A stretch of DNA of 52,611 nucleotides. Source: Purshia tridentata. Its lineage: Eukaryota > Streptophyta > Magnoliopsida > Rosales > Rosaceae. Both the position numbers and the translations under genes were made by a program. Positions 10,610 to 24,257 of this stretch are shown here, one piece after another (within the stretch, counting starts at the first letter, position 1; every line of letters starts with the position of its first letter). The DNA lies in assembly GCA_003254885.1 (NCBI GenBank), contig QANT01004373.1:1-52611 (forward strand), in the 5' to 3' direction. The notes beneath the pieces were generated by a model that was not told the DNA's origin, did not search any database, and saw only the letters and a program-made list of their open reading frames with translations.

Positions 10610-13600
10610 CCCCCCCCTCCACATGCTTTCGTACTAGAGTAGAACTGGGAAGTGTTTTCTTTGCTTTGATTTGATTTGATTCTGTTGTTTTGTTTTGTGA
10701 TTGGAACAGTCGGCAGCCGGAGGTTCTTTGGGCTCAGCGCTCCGACAAGGTGTACCTGACGGTGGCGTTACCCGATGCCAAAGACATCAGCGTCAAGTGT
10801 GAGCCTCAGGGCTCCTTCAGCTTCTCCGCTTTGGGAGTCCAAGGCGAGCCCTTTCACTTCACTATGGACCTTTATGGACCAATAACACCTGAGGTACGAA
10901 AAAGAAAAAAAAACCCATTTCCTTCAATTTCTTCAATTCTAATATCCATCTTAGACTGTATATAACGTAATGTATTGCTGTTAATGGTTCGTGCAGGGTT
11001 GTAAAACTAAAGTGGGTTTGAGGAACATTCTGTGTTCCATCCAGAAAGAGCAGAAGGGTTGGTGGAAACGACTGCTCAAGACCCAAGAGAAGCCTGCGCC
11101 TTACATTAAGGTTGATTGGAACAAATGGTGCGATGAGGACGAGGAAGACTCAACTTGTGAGTTCTTATAACACTTTTGATTTATGGTTTATGATTTATTT
11201 CATTTTAGCTGCTTTATTTTTTTTTCTGTTATCTCTGTCTTTTCTTTTCTGAGAAATTTTTCAGATACCTTCTCTATAATTCGCTTGTTTGTTTGTGCAA
11301 TTATGACTTTGTCCAACCAATTGGGTTACCTTTGATGAATCCTTAGCTTTTTCTACTCTTTCAATCCATGTAGGCATTCTTATAGAACGTAATTTAATGG
11401 GTAAAGTTTTCTATTATCTCCTCCTTACTCTATGTATGTGGTAAATTCCTGTTGTAGAGAAAAAGAAAAGGGAATTCATAAGATAAACCAAAAGAAACAT
11501 CCTGTCGTTTGGTTTAGAATATGTCAATTTATGTTGCGTTTCTTCTCAGACAAGAGTATGTCCAATCATATTGCATTTCAAGTACTAGAGTACCCTGAAT
11601 TGAGCTTCTTTGTCTTTAAAGGTCTCCTTGATTTTCCTGCTTTGTAAGGTTGTGTGGATTTTGTTTGTAGGATTTTCCTGCACTTGTCTTGTTTTAATAA
11701 ATTTCCCTTAGAAAAAAAAAAGCAAAAATGTTATTCCATTTTATATTTCAAAGAAATGCTAATAGTTTGACCCAATAGTAAATCCAGCAGTTACATTAAC
11801 TAAGTTCGATCCATTTCTTCTACTTATATGTGAACATCTCTCCCCTTCCACCTTGCTCTCTCCTCCTCTTTATGCTTCTTCTGTGACTTAGAGGTGAAGA
11901 GTGAAAAAGAATTGAACTTTGGTATAATCATTGCTTGTGATAATGATGTTGCTACCTGTACCACTACTATTTTGCTAACCATGGTTTGTGAAAAAAGAAC
12001 TAGAAGGTCAAACGTAAAGCATGAGGTGGCATAAAGTTCTTCCTACAGTTCTCAATTGAATAGCTTATCAGCTTTTGAACTATCTGAAAGGATCAAACAA
12101 TTCAGAAGATATAAGTCTATTTAGACGCCCTAGATTGGTAGGTAGAGATATCTTGCCTTTTCTCATTGATGTGCTTGGCATTGTCCTGTCTGAGTAGTTA
12201 CAGATGACAGTGGAGCTGCAGGACTATCTAATGATTTCATTGCATCAGTATGTTGTGTACAAAATGGTAAAACAGATCTCCCTGTCCTTATCTAAAGATT
12301 CATAAAGTGGACAGAGAAAGACCAGAGGTCTGAACTAGCTGGATAATGTGAAAGCCTAGATTCACCAGCAACCTGTTGTTTCCTGTATACTTAGCATCAG
12401 CTGAGTCTCCATTCTGCTGTAAGAATGTAGAGGTGTGACCTTGTGTTGGAGAAGGAGGGGCAGTGGGGGTTGGCTCTGGGAAGAGAGTCAATTTAGGTGG
12501 CAGTTCAGCAATTTTGTTAAACAATTCTACCTTTGTAGCCTACAATTTGGTAGGGGAATGCAAATTTTGGGCTTTAAAAGGTTAGATGCAAATGGGTCTT
12601 ATGATTTTTCTAGTTAAAAGTTCTCATTCTTATTTTTTATTTTAGTGTTTTCTGCAAGCATATCTACATTCAGTAGCCTCCATTTTCACCTTTTGGAGAT
12701 TAATTACATAGCTGGTTATGTCCAATGGATCCTTTTACTTCACATTTAATTTCATATTGTCCCTTTTGCTTTTCTCTCTTTTTTTTGGCCCCAAATCATA
12801 CTTCTTGTACAAGCCAGTTTGTCAGCCTGATATATCTTGTCTTTAGTAATTCCCAAGTCTTCAAGCCTCATTTTTCCCTGTCATTATATACTGGTAACTT
12901 GCTTTAGGTGCAAACCGCGCAAATGAGATTATGAGATCCTTTTCGGTTTCTCTGTAGGTTTCTTCCTTTTGGTTGGGATGATAGGAGGGGAAATGTACAT
13001 CATCTGGGTTTTTATTTAGGATTGTGGTTTCTACACAGTTTTCGTGGCTATGCAGTTTTATGAAAGCTGCAGCTTTTATTCTTTTGGGTTTTGGTATGTA
13101 ACTGCATGCTGTGACTGTAGTAGGTAGCCACCTCTAGAAAATCTATTGTAAGATACAGAGAGAATGATATGGCAGAACTGGTCCCATCATGCTATGTATA
13201 CCCAATGTTTATGTTTTTAGATGAGATGGTGTTATTTTATTATGAACTGTTGTAACTGTAGTAGCAGGCCACATCTGGAAAAGCCAGTTTAAGATAGAAG
13301 AAAGAATGATATTGCAGCACTGGTCTTGTGTTGCTATGGATATCCAATGTTTATATCTTCAAATGAGATGGTCTTATTGTTATTATGAAATGTAGGGGTT
13401 GGCCTGGGGAATTTCTTTTGGCCCTTATGATTGTTGTCTTTAAAATTGACACAACCTTTAGTATCATGAACCTGAAAGTTAAATATAGTTCTTGAGAGAG
13501 TAATTTCTTGGAGCTGATTGAATTTTTGTATGGTCTTTTGCAGCTGATTTGGCCTCTGATGACGATGATGCTGCGGTAATTTGACACCCTATATGATTTA

Positions 13601-14623
13601 GTGTAATGGATTAAATTCATCTAATCAGGTAAAACTGGATTTTGTACTTTTGCAGCATGTTGGTCAAGATGATGAAAGCAGTGATGATGAAGGAATGCTC
13701 TGTAAGTCTAAATTTCTATTTCTCCAATAGGGATTTTAATTATAGTTGCACTACGGAAACATGTGCATTGGTTGCATTTCCTGAATTGGAAAATATTATT
13801 CTGATCTGTCTAAAAAAGAAAAAAAAAAAATCAATATCCTGGTCATTTGTGCTGTGTAACCTTCCAGTGTCCAGTGCTGGATTCTTGACACTTTAGAGTC
13901 CATGTCATTAGAGAACCAGAATTTGAGCTTTCCAAAACTACCAACATTTTTTGTTTTTAGCATGAAACTTGTTTTACAAAATTTCTTTTACTAGATAATG
14001 TGGCAGCTTCTATGGCAAGGCGAGGACGGCATTCTGTCCTTGTGAAGTTCATGGGGGTTTGAGTAGTGATATGCACATTCCACGTAAACTGTCATTTGGT
14101 GTTTTTTAACCAGATGTTTTAAACTTCAGTGCATTTTAGCATTTTTCTTATTTGAGTTTTAGTTTGTCCATTTTCCCTATAAAAGATAGAAATGTGTCTA
14201 TGCATTTTAAGACATTTCTAATTGAAACGTACCACAGTAAATCATATAAGCTGTGTTGGCTATTAATATTTCTGCTTGGTCTCAAATTATTTACTCTACC
14301 CCTCCCCCTTCTCTGTATGATAGAAGTATAAAAGTTTTCAAAGTTTACTGTCTGTCTTCATTAAGTTTCAGTTTCTCTTTGAAACAGAAGAAACATGCAC
14401 AGTGCATTTAAGGAACATGTGACAGTCCATTCTTGCAGTCCGAAAAGAAGCTTGTCTTGGATAAATTAGTAAATCAGATAAGCTGTGTTGGCTATTAAAA
14501 GTGTTGCTTTGTTTGCGCATGCCACTTGCCTCTTTTCTCCGCCCATCTCTCTCTCACTATATTATAACACCTCCTTTTGCATTGTTTGCAGATCTTCCTG
14601 ACCTGGAAAAGGCAAGAAAGTAG
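10569..14623 (+). CDS. p23-type Hsp90 co-chaperone (CS domain)
   Basis: Six exons: 10569-10573, 10710-10893, 10997-11156, 13544-13575, 13656-13701, 14592-14623, giving 152 residues. The first exon supplies only ATGAG, just before a GTGTCC donor; joined to exon 2 it gives [20 protein letters not shown]. Residues about 3-95 form the CS (Hsp20-like) beta-sandwich; the GWWKRLLK stretch and [12 protein letters not shown] follow, then an Asp/Glu/Ser-rich acidic tail ending LPDLEKARK. p23 proteins bind the N-terminal domain of ATP-bound Hsp90 and slow client release in cytosol and nucleus. The tail lacks the Gly-Met-rich repeats I recall in one Arabidopsis p23, and the sequence closely follows my memory of the short Arabidopsis paralogue (At3g03773). 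All introns are GT-AG. Intron 1 begins with a CT microsatellite; intron 3 (2387 bp) carries a tandem duplication. Confidence 0.93.
10577..10620 (+). repeat. CT microsatellite and C-run in p23 intron 1
   Basis: A (CT)n tract of about 30 bases begins within a few bases of the GT donor and runs into about 12 C residues. It lies wholly inside the 136-bp first intron. Confidence 0.9.
13111..13394 (+). repeat. 140-bp tandem duplication in p23 intron 3
   Basis: Units at 13111-13250 and 13251-13394 share CTGTAGTAG, GCCAC.TCT, AAGATA, GAATGATAT, CTATG.ATA.CCAATGTTTAT and GAGATGGT. Divergence is clear, so the duplication is not recent. Confidence 0.75.
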
Positions 14624-15537
14624 CAACATTGCGCACTTGCAAGCAAGAAGATGGGATGGACAGGATGAAACTACTCTACTCTTATTAGGTAGATAGAATA
14701 GATAAATTTAACTTAATGAAAGGTAACACTATGGACATGACAGATCCTTGTAACTATCTGATTATCCTCATGCTCTAAAGTTTGTCTCATCTTAGCAATG
14801 GTCTATTTATTGACAATCTGAGGCCTTGTTTCCTGCTCGAGATTGGAGACTGGAGATTGGGTCGGATAGAATAACTCTTTAGATTCAAGATATATTGAAA
14901 GAAGAAAGAAGGGTTAATTATAAATTCTGTCCAAGTTGAACTGTCGAAGGAAGAAGATGGAAAATTTATAAGGAGTTGATATTACACTGTTTTGTGGGGA
15001 TCAGGAGACAATTTTTTCTAATGACTAAATTTAACCAAAACACCAAACGTGGCCTTAATATCGCATCTACAAAGCTTTGACATACCTTGAAATTACTACC
15101 TATTCAATCCATTCCTAAACATCAAAACCCAATACAAGATATCTGGCACTATCCTAGCATTATCATATTAGTTCAGATTTGACATAAATGTCATTATATA
15201 AGGGTTTTATCCTGTAGTAACCATAAACACGTGGGTTTCACGAAAAACTCCTGTGTTTTCATGACTAGTCCAGATCTTGAATGAGAAAGAGTGGTTATGC
15301 ATACACCCCCAATTACAGTACTTGCTGCAACTCTTTCTGAGCTAGGAGTAAGCATATGACATTTGGTACATCTTTATTTATTATTGAATGGCATTACTTT
15401 TATGTATTCATGTGGTGGAAGATCATATAGTAATAGACTAGTAGGGAAACGAACAACCCACATGGATCGTTTTTTAGTGTTCTGCTGAGGAGTAAGGTTT
15501 GATGAGGCTTTACATATGCTAAAACCAGATGCACAAA
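14624..15537. other. Tail-to-tail spacer between p23 and DUF639 genes
   Basis: Holds the 3' UTRs of both convergent genes. A possible hAT-like MITE spans about 14820-15058: left end GAGGCCTTGTTTCCTG, right end in reverse AAGGCCACGTTTGGTG. That assignment is weak because no target-site duplication is seen. Confidence 0.45.
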
Positions 15538-18500
15538 CTATGTAGGCTTTTTGGGAAACTCATCTACAACCCGCACAGGAATAACTGGAATTGAATCCCA
15601 CCATTCTTTTAGTCGTCTATTGCTACTTTGGTTGCCGCTTTGGTTGTTCACCTTGCTCTTACCTAACTTTGATGTCAATGTCATTGTGAACCCATACAAC
15701 ACGGCTGTCATTATAACAAACTTCACTGGAACTATTGCCAAAAATATTGCTATCCCACTCAGCACCATCATCGCCGTATTTGCATGCTGCAAAAAGAATT
15801 TACAAGATGATTGTCATAGTTGTTTCAACACTAAGTTGCAGGAAGAACCAACAAAATATGTATATACAACATTTGTGTTCATGATTTCACCATGCAAAGA
15901 AATTCTCTTATAAGCATGAGGAATTGAACATATCATAAGCATAGGCATGCCCCACGCATTTAATGTAAAATCTTGCAATTTGATAACTCAACTCATTGCT
16001 TAAATTATACTCACTTTTCATGCTTCAAAGAGAAGTTCAAATTTCACAATTTCCATATCTTTCCCTAACATTAAGTTAGAATTGAAAATTCACAGTGAGT
16101 GTAAAAGTGAATGTATAGCTTGGCGCTACGAATACCTTGCGGGCCTTTGAAAGAAATATGGACCACAGCTTCAATACTGAGACATTTGCTTTTTGCACCA
16201 TCTCATGGATAGTTTGCACTCCATGTTGAGCTGACACAATGCTTTCCATTGTACTCTGGTCAGAGGCAGTACAAACTACAATCTTATTGCATTTTTCATC
16301 AAGTCTTTGTTGTCTTACTCTAAGCATCTTTGCAACCACCCAAAACAAGAAAGCTGCTATGGCTTTGCCAACCCACTCCCTACATATACATTGCCAAGTT
16401 ATCGTTAACTAAATGTCATCACAACTCAACAAGCTTACATAGCACCCCAATTCTTATATATTTTTTCCAGTTAATGCAAATTCCAAAAAAACTTAGAAAA
16501 AACATACTTGTAGGTGACTATTAGAGCCGCAGAAATCACAGCAATGGTAGCTGCCGGTCTTTCCCATGTGAGGACTTCTTCAAACCAAGGCCACGAATTT
16601 CTAAGGGGCTTTAGTAACTCCTACACAATAGAATCAAACCACACACTAAAGAGGATGTATGCAAAGGTATATGTAATTCTCTTGATTCAAATTAAGCTTA
16701 TAAAAAGGATTGGAAAAAATAAAGTGGCCTTTTGGATAGCTTTGATCCAGCCACCTTTCCTCTACCAGCATTGATAGACCTAGGATTTCAAATCGGCATT
16801 CTAATCTTAAACAAAACTTGCTAAACTAAGTAGGTTCTTTTTACACAAAGTGGGTTGGCTTGGGTAGTGAGAGGCATAGGGGGGCTGGGCTAAAGTAAGG
16901 GGCACAAAGTGGCCTGGGCCTCAGACAACCACAGTTCTCATTTCTTTTCTGGAAACAATAATCAGAAGGCTAATAAGCATAGCTTGTTTACGAGAAACTA
17001 GATGAGTGGGAAGAAAATCTAGTGAAGTTGAAAATATTGGATACAACACTTGAAGAGAGAGAAAACCGTAAAACATTTATGGAGGAGGGATAATTGTAGT
17101 TAAAGATTTAAAAGAAGTTTACAGGTTAAGAAAGAAGGTGATAGAATACCAACAAATTAAATTGGTAATAGGAGACGAAACTGTCTATGCTTAGGCACCA
17201 AAAGTAGAATTAGAGGAATGTATTACAGGATATGGGTACATTAGATAGGCACCTAGTGAGGACAAAATCTTTATAGGGGTGACTTAAATGATAGTTCCTT
17301 TATCTTGACAAGCATGGAAGTCAGATGCTTACCAAAAAAACAAGAGTACTTTCACTGATTCCTTCATCTTTCAGTCCCTCTGTGGTAGCTTTGGCAATGG
17401 CAATTTCCTTTTCTTCCTCTCTTGCTTGATGAATTACAGTTTCCAATAAGGAAGTGTCTTCAACTGGACCACTTGGACTTAAACTTTCCTTGCTAACTTC
17501 TGGTACTTCCGCTACCCTCGAGATAATTGGCTCCGTCATGTTCATACTCCTGAGGATTGAACTAGCACTGCATGGGTGCCCGCTATTGACCTTCTTTAGA
17601 CTCTCAGCAAGCTCTTCTAGTACGTAATCTCCCTTTGGTAACTCCTCAAACAAAGAAAATATTAAGAATCTTGTCGGTGCAGGGGGCGAGATTCTTAGCA
17701 TTTCTCTGGCTGCATGGAGCCTTATTACTGACAGTATTGTCCTTGCATGGATCTCCCATGCTTGTATTGGACATTCTACTTTGAATTTTGATAGGAATTG
17801 GTGCATCAACATGATCTCCTTAGTGAGTGCAAGCCAGTGGTCACGTCTTGTAGAGCTTGTTATCTCAGGAAACTCCAACACAATCCCCTCTGATCTACAA
17901 AAATGCTGATACAAGTCATTTATTTATAACAACAATATCAGGATTTTAACAGACTTTTCCTAGGTTTTTCTGTTTGGTGTATGTGGCATGCCTACGTATG
18001 CCTTATAGGGTTAAAAACTCTTCAACATTTACCATTAAACAATTTGAGCTAAAACATATGCACCATGTATTTTTACAGCAACCCATTTTTTAAGCAATTT
18101 ATTTGCTCGTATCAATGCCACAGGGTCACTCAAGCAAAGATTTTGGTTCTTCCACAAGTCACATACTAGTATCTAAAGATGTGATGCATTTATAGATTTT
18201 CTCTTTGGGGTTTGGCTTAGACAATGAAATAAGAACACCTTGTCCTGGAATCTAACTCGCCCATTTTCTCCTAATTAATAGAAAAAAGTTTAGATATGGG
18301 TTTATGCAATGTAACATTGAAAATGACGATATTAGTTATAATATAATTACTTATTTCATATATGCAGAGGTATATGTCCTTACAATTCAGGAGACTCATA
18401 AACTATGGCCTTGTCAAAAAGTGGGGCACCCCACGGTCCGGTTGCAGCTTGTTTCACACTGTGCTCATTACCCTTTGAAAGGTCTATTTTAAGAGCATCT

Positions 18501-21495
18501 TCATATGTTATCACTCCAGAAGCCTCAAAATAGAGTGCATAATTTGTTAGTGTAAGCCTACCTGGAAAAAGAACATCCATGCATGGTTAGACACATAAAA
18601 ACAATTAGTTAGTTTTGGCAAAAATATATCTAAGATTGATATGATCAAAGTTCTCCTTTTCAAACAAACCAGGCCAACTTGTTCCTCCAATGTGGCGTAC
18701 TACTCTCTGTGTGCTAGCAGTTCCCTCCACGTGTAAAATGAATTCATCATCTACAAGCTCCACACCATTTGGTTTTGCTAGCTTTTGCAAATGCTTTATA
18801 CATCTATAAATCAAAACAATACACAAAAGGGAAAAATTTGAACCAATATGTTCAAAATCCTAATGCAAGAATACTTTAGGTTACCATTCTTTTATTCTGC
18901 TTATATGTGTTTCACTTAACAGATATCTACCTAAGCTCTAGTCCACAAGAAGGTTGATATTGTTTTCTTAATCATCAGACTTCACAAGGTTCTGCTTCCT
19001 AACGACAACTAATTAATTCTGTGTACCATTATTTCCAAACAGAAGTTTAACTAAAAAATTTGTCTCCTTTTAATCCAATGCATAACTACTGGTTTTTAAC
19101 TACGCATGTTTGCCGTTGAGAGTATTAAAGAGTTTTTCCAGCAACATTATTTGTGTACTTATATTGTATCGAGTATGCATCAATACATCATAAATAAAAA
19201 ATATAAGGTTAGATGCATCACTTGTCAATTTCTTTTAAAAATTTGTCATAGGCAGGAAAATGGAGCCGGTTTCCTGTAGGTGCCGTTAAAGTTTCAAAGG
19301 TAAACCTCCCGTTAACAACATCTGAAACTAGTGGAACTAGTGACCCCAGCCACACAAATGCATCTTCTCCAACGTTTCGCTCATTGTTAACCTGCCAGAC
19401 AGTATACAAAGCATGAATTAGAACAAAACGTACTTACATGGAAGAACAAAAGACTAGTGCTCATAAGACTCTCATTATTTTACATCAAAACTTGGTTCAA
19501 CCAAAATTCAAATACTCTATGTGGTATCTTCCCCAAACATATTGCAGAATGAAATCAATGCTTGCCATTTAGTAGAATCAAAAGTTAAGAAATGATCTAG
19601 CTTACAAGAAGCGGCATGAGGTCTGAATAGAATAGAGAGGTCTCATCTTGTTCTGGAGTAAATTTTGCAGGTACTTTTTTCTCTTCTTTCTCCTTTGCCA
19701 TACACTCCTGAAAACCCCAAAAATATGACATATGTCACAAATCACAATCACAATAGAACTAGTAGGGACGAAACAATAAATTAATTTAATTCCCAATAGC
19801 AAGAAATCTAGTACAAGAACATACACCATGTAGACGAAACAATAAATTAAATTTCATTCCCAACACATTTTACACTCCTCCTCAGGCATAGGGTCTCTTT
19901 TGCCAATGAAGAGCCTAACATGTAGAATTGAACTAAAATTTGGGAGACTGTAATTAATTATCAAACTCAGGGACATCCTGCTGTTAAATTTTGTCGGTGT
20001 ACTATCACTGGCACTGTTCAACTAAGTAATTAAGGTGTTGGCAACAGTTATTTTATATTCTGACATGGAGGACGAGGACTTATGTAGCCAACTCCAAATA
20101 ACTGGGCCAGGACTTGCTGCATTGTTAGTAAAGATGATAAAATAGTTATGTAAGTTACTAAGTTTATGTCCAAGCAGGTCATGCTGAATTCTTTACTCAC
20201 TCATATACTTACATAGAGTTTCAGAATACTGAATGTTTTGTTTCCTACAATTACATGCAGAAGGATTAGACTGTAAAATTTCTCAATTCCACAGAATATA
20301 AAGTTTTTGGTTGTCTTGAGACTACACATTACAATCAAGTATTGTTTATCAAAAAAAACTTAAACCAACTCTGGAAGGCTCTTTAGGAATTGAATGCATG
20401 AAAGCAATGCATTTTGGTGTCAACATTCGCCCTATTGATGTATTAAATTGTTATCTTCCCTGTTTCTCAACATATCAATTATTTCTCATTGTGTCAGGGG
20501 ATTGCTAGACTGTGAAGCATTCAAACATGAATGGTCCTGATTCAGGATCTCAATCACCACTATGTGGCCAAAAAAATTACTCTATAGTCTATACTACTAT
20601 TAAGAGAAGTCTCTTCAAAGAAAAAGAAAAAAGAGAAAAAGAGAGAAGTTTCTTTGTCAACTATCATATAAGAAATCTCAATGTGCTATTCTATTGTAAT
20701 GACAGCATTTTAGTATTAAGAAAAGTATAATAATTAATTTTAACTAATTTACTCTCATCCAACATAATCAATTTTTTCTTTTCCTAACCTCTATCCCACT
20801 TTCTTTGTTCTCATATTTCTGGTTTGCACACACACATTTACTATGACAGAAAAATATACGTAATTTATTCTTTCTCAAACCCCATATATGTATATCTGCA
20901 TGGAAGGAGAAGACTCATAAGAAACAAACAATCAAGTACTCAAACCATGTAATCAAAATATGAACTTAGTGATTACACCAAGTCCAAACCAGAGTCACAA
21001 TAGCATATATATTCATATAAAATTAACCATTTTAATTTCCTTTTAACTACCAAACAGAGTGAATAAATAAAAATAAAAATTTTAAATGCTACCGTGAAAG
21101 ACTCCTCATCTGCAGAGGAGGGCATCTCCCAAGCGAGCATCATGTCAAATGTGAAGCGGCTGAAAAACCCATCAGCAATCTTTTGCTCAATGTCTTGACA
21201 TGTATCGCTCAGAGCCTTGGCACTGCAAAATTCTACAAATTTCTTCGAATAACTACCACCCCGTGACGGCGTCGTTTCTTCAGGCTTCCATGTCGTAGCC
21301 TCAAATTCCTCCACTAAGTTATCCACCGAAGTGTCAAGTTTTCTGCAGGCCATATAGGATTGATTTCACATATACAATCTATCGAACACTTGAATAACAA
21401 ACAAACATGTACGTAAGCATTTGTGTAAAGACTACTCACAGAGCGCAGCTTTGTACAACATCGTTGGCAAAGGACGACAGATGCTTCAATGCCAT
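15538..21495 (-). CDS. DUF639 family membrane protein
   Basis: Ten minus-strand exons: 21495-21440, 21342-21093, 19707-19606, 19391-19222, 18803-18670, 18561-18384, 17894-17333, 16620-16508, 16379-16136, 15786-15538, giving 685 residues starting MALKHLSSFANDVVQ. It matches the plant DUF639 family, of unknown function: the conserved core runs through VELVDDEFILHVEGT, RVVRHIGGTSWPGRLTLTNY and GIVLEFPEITSSTRRDHWLA (residues about 190-340). There are about four hydrophobic segments near the C terminus: residues 506-521, 525-538, 608-624 and 625-641. A Lys/Glu-rich linker lies just before them. Length is close to the roughly 690 residues I recall for Arabidopsis members. Every junction keeps frame with GT-AG introns. 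It overlaps no other gene and converges on p23. Confidence 0.92.
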
Positions 21496-22439
21496 TGTCA
21501 ATATTGCTTTGTAATCTTCAGGTTACCTTGCAGATATCGCTGTGATTTGATTTGCATTTGCAGAGACAACATGTTTTAACAGAAGAGAATGCTGAGATGC
21601 GATGTGTGTTTCTCTGAGGAACTGCCACGTTTGGTTGGCCATGCAAGACCAACAGGTGTTGCGTGCATGTTTCCCATTTCCCTGAACTTTCTCGCTCTCT
21701 ATGCGTGTCTTTTGGGCCATTTACTGTCTTCGTATCTTGGGTCGAGTTGGGCCGAATTTTGGAGAATTTCAGACCAACCAACCCATCTAAGCAATTTTTT
21801 TGTTTTTTTTACTAGAGGGGTAAAAAGGGAAAAAAAAAGAGGATGATCAACTCAGTACAAAAAGGTGGTCGGAATAGCTTGGGACTTTTTCATTTTGTAA
21901 CCAGAAATCGTCTTCAAACTTGAAGATTGTAGAAAAATTGGTAGAAAGGGACAAGATGATGAAACGGAAACAAAGAGAGAAAGAGAAAGACTTTGGTGAT
22001 AAAAACTTTGTATATTCATCCCGGTGGCAGAGCCATGATTTAAATTTTAGGTGGGCTGATTTTCAAACTTCTTTATATAGAAATAAAAACTCATCGGTAC
22101 AAATGAATTTTATTAATAAAGAAAAAATAATACACCTAATTAAGAGGGATGTAATAAGGCTCACTCCTCTACATATGGGCTATAATTAAATTGGACATCA
22201 TTTTGGACTATTAGCTTACATATAAAAAATGATTTTGAGCTGGGCTTACCCGGACTATAGCCGAGGTTGGCCAACTTTGTCATCCGCCTTTGATCACACC
22301 AATAATTCATGTTCAGTAAAGTCTAGTTTTATATATAGATATGACAGTTCTAGAGAATAAATGGTTGGGTATATTTGAACATATATGAGGGAATATTATT
22401 TGATGCTATATTGATGCTTTTCTAGCTTTCTTGATAACT
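21496..22439. other. Upstream region of the DUF639 gene
   Basis: Holds the promoter of the minus-strand DUF639 gene. No TATA box or known element could be assigned with confidence. Around 22,015-22,060 (GGTGGCAGAGCCATGATTTA) there is a phrase common in plant dispersed repeats. Confidence 0.45.
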
Positions 22440-23560
22440 CTAACACCATGTCATAGCTTGGCAAGTATTAGGGCCGGGTCGGTTTGATCGAAAAATCGAG
22501 AACCGTTCTGAAATTGGTACTACCGATATTGAGAGAATTGAAACTGAGACAACGATAACCAAATTGATCCGAGAATGTCGGTTCTGGTCTCGGTTCTCAT
22601 AATTCACAACCGTCGGTTTACCAAATATATAAAAATTAATTTTCATATTTATATATTTATACACATTTAACATTTTAGATAATAAAATTAATATTAACCT
22701 AACTATATTTTAGATAATAAAATATATTTCATAATGATTTCAATTGAATCATATATTTATTTTACAAAAAAGGTGAAAGATATATTCTTAATATCTTATA
22801 CCTTATTTCAATTGAAGCTAATAATATTTTTTTGTTAAAACATATAATAAGGTTAGGGTTTAGGGTATGAGGTATAGGCTATAGGGTTTAGAATTTAGTA
22901 TATGTAAATTCTATTTTTTAAATAAATTATAAAACATATATAATATATCAAAACGCCAAACCCCAAACCCCAATACCTTACTTCAAATTAAACTAAAAAT
23001 TGTGTTAAAGCACACAATAGAGTTTATGGTATGAGATAATAAGATTATAAGGTATAGGATAGCAAGATGATATAATCATACAAGTACAATATACAAGATA
23101 TAGGATTTAAATATCATTGTATAAGGTTTAGGATATATATATATTAGGGTAATATGATTCAAGGTATTTTTAATTATAGAAATGTATTATATAAATTAAA
23201 ATCATATATTTTAAAAATTATAGATTTGACATCAAAGTAGCACAAAATTGGCCCAAAGTGGTACAAAAGAGGGTATAAAATGGCCCAAATTAGTACAAAA
23301 TGGCCCAAAATGACAAAAAAGGGCCCAAAATTGTCTTTTAAAAAATGCCCAAAATGCAGCCCAATTTATGTTTGGCGAAGGCCCAATCCAAACCAGACCG
23401 AATCGGTTTCTCAGTACGGTTCGGTACTCGGTTTACCATTATCGGTTTCAGTTTCGATTTTGATTTTCATAAAAGCTAATCGGGAGAGTTCAGTTTGGTA
23501 CTCGATTTACCATTTTCGATTTGGTTTACCATACATGAAATGAGAGCCAAGTCTAGAAAT
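22440..23560. repeat. Dispersed repeat region with CGGTT-rich ends
   Basis: The left part (GGGCCGGGTCGGTTTGATCG, about 22,471) and right part (repeated TCGGTTT, GGTTCGGTACTCGGTTTACC, about 23,400-23,535) are related in inverted orientation. Between them lie two degenerate direct repeats (from about 22,797 and 22,974) built on ATACCTTA.TTCAA and TAGGGTTTAGGGTATGAGG words, and several AAAATGGCCCA repeats (about 23,245-23,360). Probably a degenerate DNA transposon; ends and superfamily not resolved. Confidence 0.4.
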
Positions 23561-24257
23561 GAACAAACTAAGAAATTGCGCCAACTCATAATCATCATAC
23601 CCTCTGCAACATCCTTTGAACCTCTTTCTAAGATTAGCATAAGTCCATGTTGTCAATCGTAACGCGGCATCCCACAATAGCAATATAGTGCATGAGCTGG
23701 TTCTATTTTTACAAAATTAGTTTTTCTCTCTATGCTCTTATCACCTTTGAGTAGGAAGAAAGACTTTAATAGGAGTTAATAGGGAGGGAAAAGAGAGGAA
23801 AAGAGTGGGAAACTCTTGACATGGGTGGCGGGAAATTGAGATGAAGGGGTTGGGTGTTGGAGTTGAATTAAACACTGGGGTGAAATGTCGAAATTACTTA
23901 TTTAAAATGTCACGTTATAAGCATGTGGGTTGTTTTCGACTGCCGTTAGCAAAAAATTGACAAAAATTCCTTATTTGCTTGTTAAGTGAAATTTAAGTCC
24001 TTTCGAATGCATTTTTGAATGAGGGGTCCTGATTTGGTTTTGACACAATTTGTAGGGTCCTTTCCCTAATATTTTCCCTACATTAAACATTTCGAATGCA
24101 CTTTTGAATGAAGGGTCCTGATTTGGCTTTGACACCATATGTAGGGTCCTTTCCCTAATATATTCCCTACACTAAACATGTTTTTAAGGAATATTTAGTA
24201 GTCAATAGTATTCAACAACATTTTTCATATCCCAAACACCCTAAACAAATTGGGATG
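23561..24257. other. Intergenic spacer with an 89-bp tandem duplication
   Basis: No gene. Apart from the tandem duplication at 24001-24178, only AT-rich spacer is seen. Confidence 0.5.
24001..24178 (+). repeat. 89-bp tandem duplication
   Basis: Units 24001-24089 and 24090-24178 both begin TTTCGAATGCA and contain GGGTCCTGATTTGG, TGTAGGGTCCTTTCCCTAAT and TTCCCTACA. They differ at about nine positions. Confidence 0.9.

Noticed and set aside
22850..22900. Interstitial telomere array (GGTTAGGGTTTAGGG)
   Set aside because: Only one to two TTTAGGG units inside a degenerate AT-rich repeat.
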